This document shows, one piece after another, positions 63,640-64,000 of a DNA stretch of 64,000 nt (positions are counted from its first letter, which is position 1; each line of letters begins with the position of its first letter). The stretch covers positions 39,515,592-39,579,591 of the forward strand of contig CM055109.1 in assembly GCA_029204225.1 (NCBI GenBank), in the 5' to 3' direction. Source of the DNA: Diphasiastrum complanatum (lineage: Eukaryota > Streptophyta > Lycopodiopsida > Lycopodiales > Lycopodiaceae). Made by a program: the position numbers and the translations under genes. Below the pieces are notes generated by a model. That model saw only the letters and a list, made by a program, of their open reading frames with translations. It was not told where the DNA came from and did not search any database.

Positions 63640-64000
63640 GGGGAGGCAAGGAAAGGGTCCAACAAACTCTATACTCCAGTTTGGAGACTGTAGGATTGGA
63701 GCGGTGACCAGGGCTTGCTTAAATTTCTCAAAGGCGTCTAGGGCTTTATGTGTCCACTTAGGTTCAACAGTAAGGAGATAGATCGGCTGGGACAATAATG
63801 CAAACATTAGTATAAAACATCTGTAATAATTGGCAGTCCCATAAAGGTACAAACATCACATATTGTTTTGGTAGGTTCATATCAATTATTACCTTGATCT
63901 TATCTAGATCAGTGGCAATCATGTATTGCGATATATTATGTCACAACACAATGCCATGGGTTACCCATATTTGGCATTTGGCTGGGTTAAGGGAGATGCC
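63640..64000 (-). pseudogene. Gypsy RT thumb/RNase H junction, running off the window
   Basis: The minus strand reads GISLNPAKCQIWVTHGIVL (from 64,000, with a stop), then IATDLDKIKVIIDMNLPK and, after a frameshift, GTANYYRCFILMFALLSQPI, then PKWTHKALDAFEKFKQALV and TAPILQSPNWS. These match the gypsy RT C-terminus (LNPxKC, YYRRFI, F..LK..L..AP.L). The rest lies outside the window. Confidence 0.82.

Overview
The window is nuclear DNA from a land plant with a repeat-rich genome. It holds one identifiable host gene, a serine carboxypeptidase (SCPL20/carboxypeptidase-I type), surrounded and invaded by LTR retrotransposons. The plant call rests on the enzyme subfamily, on plant-type copia and chromodomain gypsy elements primed by initiator-Met tRNA (PBS TGGTATCAGAGC), and on a 17-kb TE-filled intron inside a gene whose reading frame is still open. 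Long introns and abundant (CT)n and (AT)n tracts suit a large-genome lineage such as a fern or gymnosperm better than a compact angiosperm, but the species cannot be fixed from the sequence.

Layout. 1-447 is an AT microsatellite. 698-13,600 is a patchwork of broken elements: an LTR (-) at 698-1338, an LTR (+) with PBS at 2048-2313, copia A (-) at about 2440-7053, copia pol (+) at 7690-8940, and copia B (-) at about 8941-11,825, which has lost the catalytic core of its reverse transcriptase. 13,704-42,981 (-) is the carboxypeptidase gene. I could trace fourteen exons with consistent phases and splice sites, giving 507 codons plus stop. It has a poly(A) signal at 13,652 and a TATA box at 43,301.

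Intron 4 (23,524-40,839) carries a LINE 3' end, a copia LTR with a tRNA-like stretch, a decayed gypsy integrase, an almost intact chromovirus-type gypsy element (29,373-35,679; two 358-bp LTRs differing at 5 sites; TSD GGTAG), and two head-to-head copia fragments (C on -, D on +), with D's LTR sitting inside C's LTR.

43.4-64.0 kb is again TE mosaic: a possible CACTA-like unit; a copia LTR with a perfect 27-bp hairpin and a 159-bp tandem duplication; a small two-exon reading frame of unknown origin (48,303-48,627); copia E with a tandemly repeated primer-binding site; copia fragments H, F, G and J; an unrecognised, partly duplicated protein-coding relic next to an LTR-like sequence (57.2-59.3 kb); two large (CT)n tracts; and a gypsy fragment running off the end.

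The genes do not form a pathway. The host gene is the only plausible cellular function, and everything else is transposon biology at different stages of decay. The items most worth following are the intact gene across TE-filled introns, the unrecognised relic at 57-59 kb, the small spliced frame at 48.3 kb, and several unusual repeat structures (hairpins, duplicated PBS, duplicated exon end). I saw no rRNA gene, functional tRNA, CRISPR array or bacterial-type operon.
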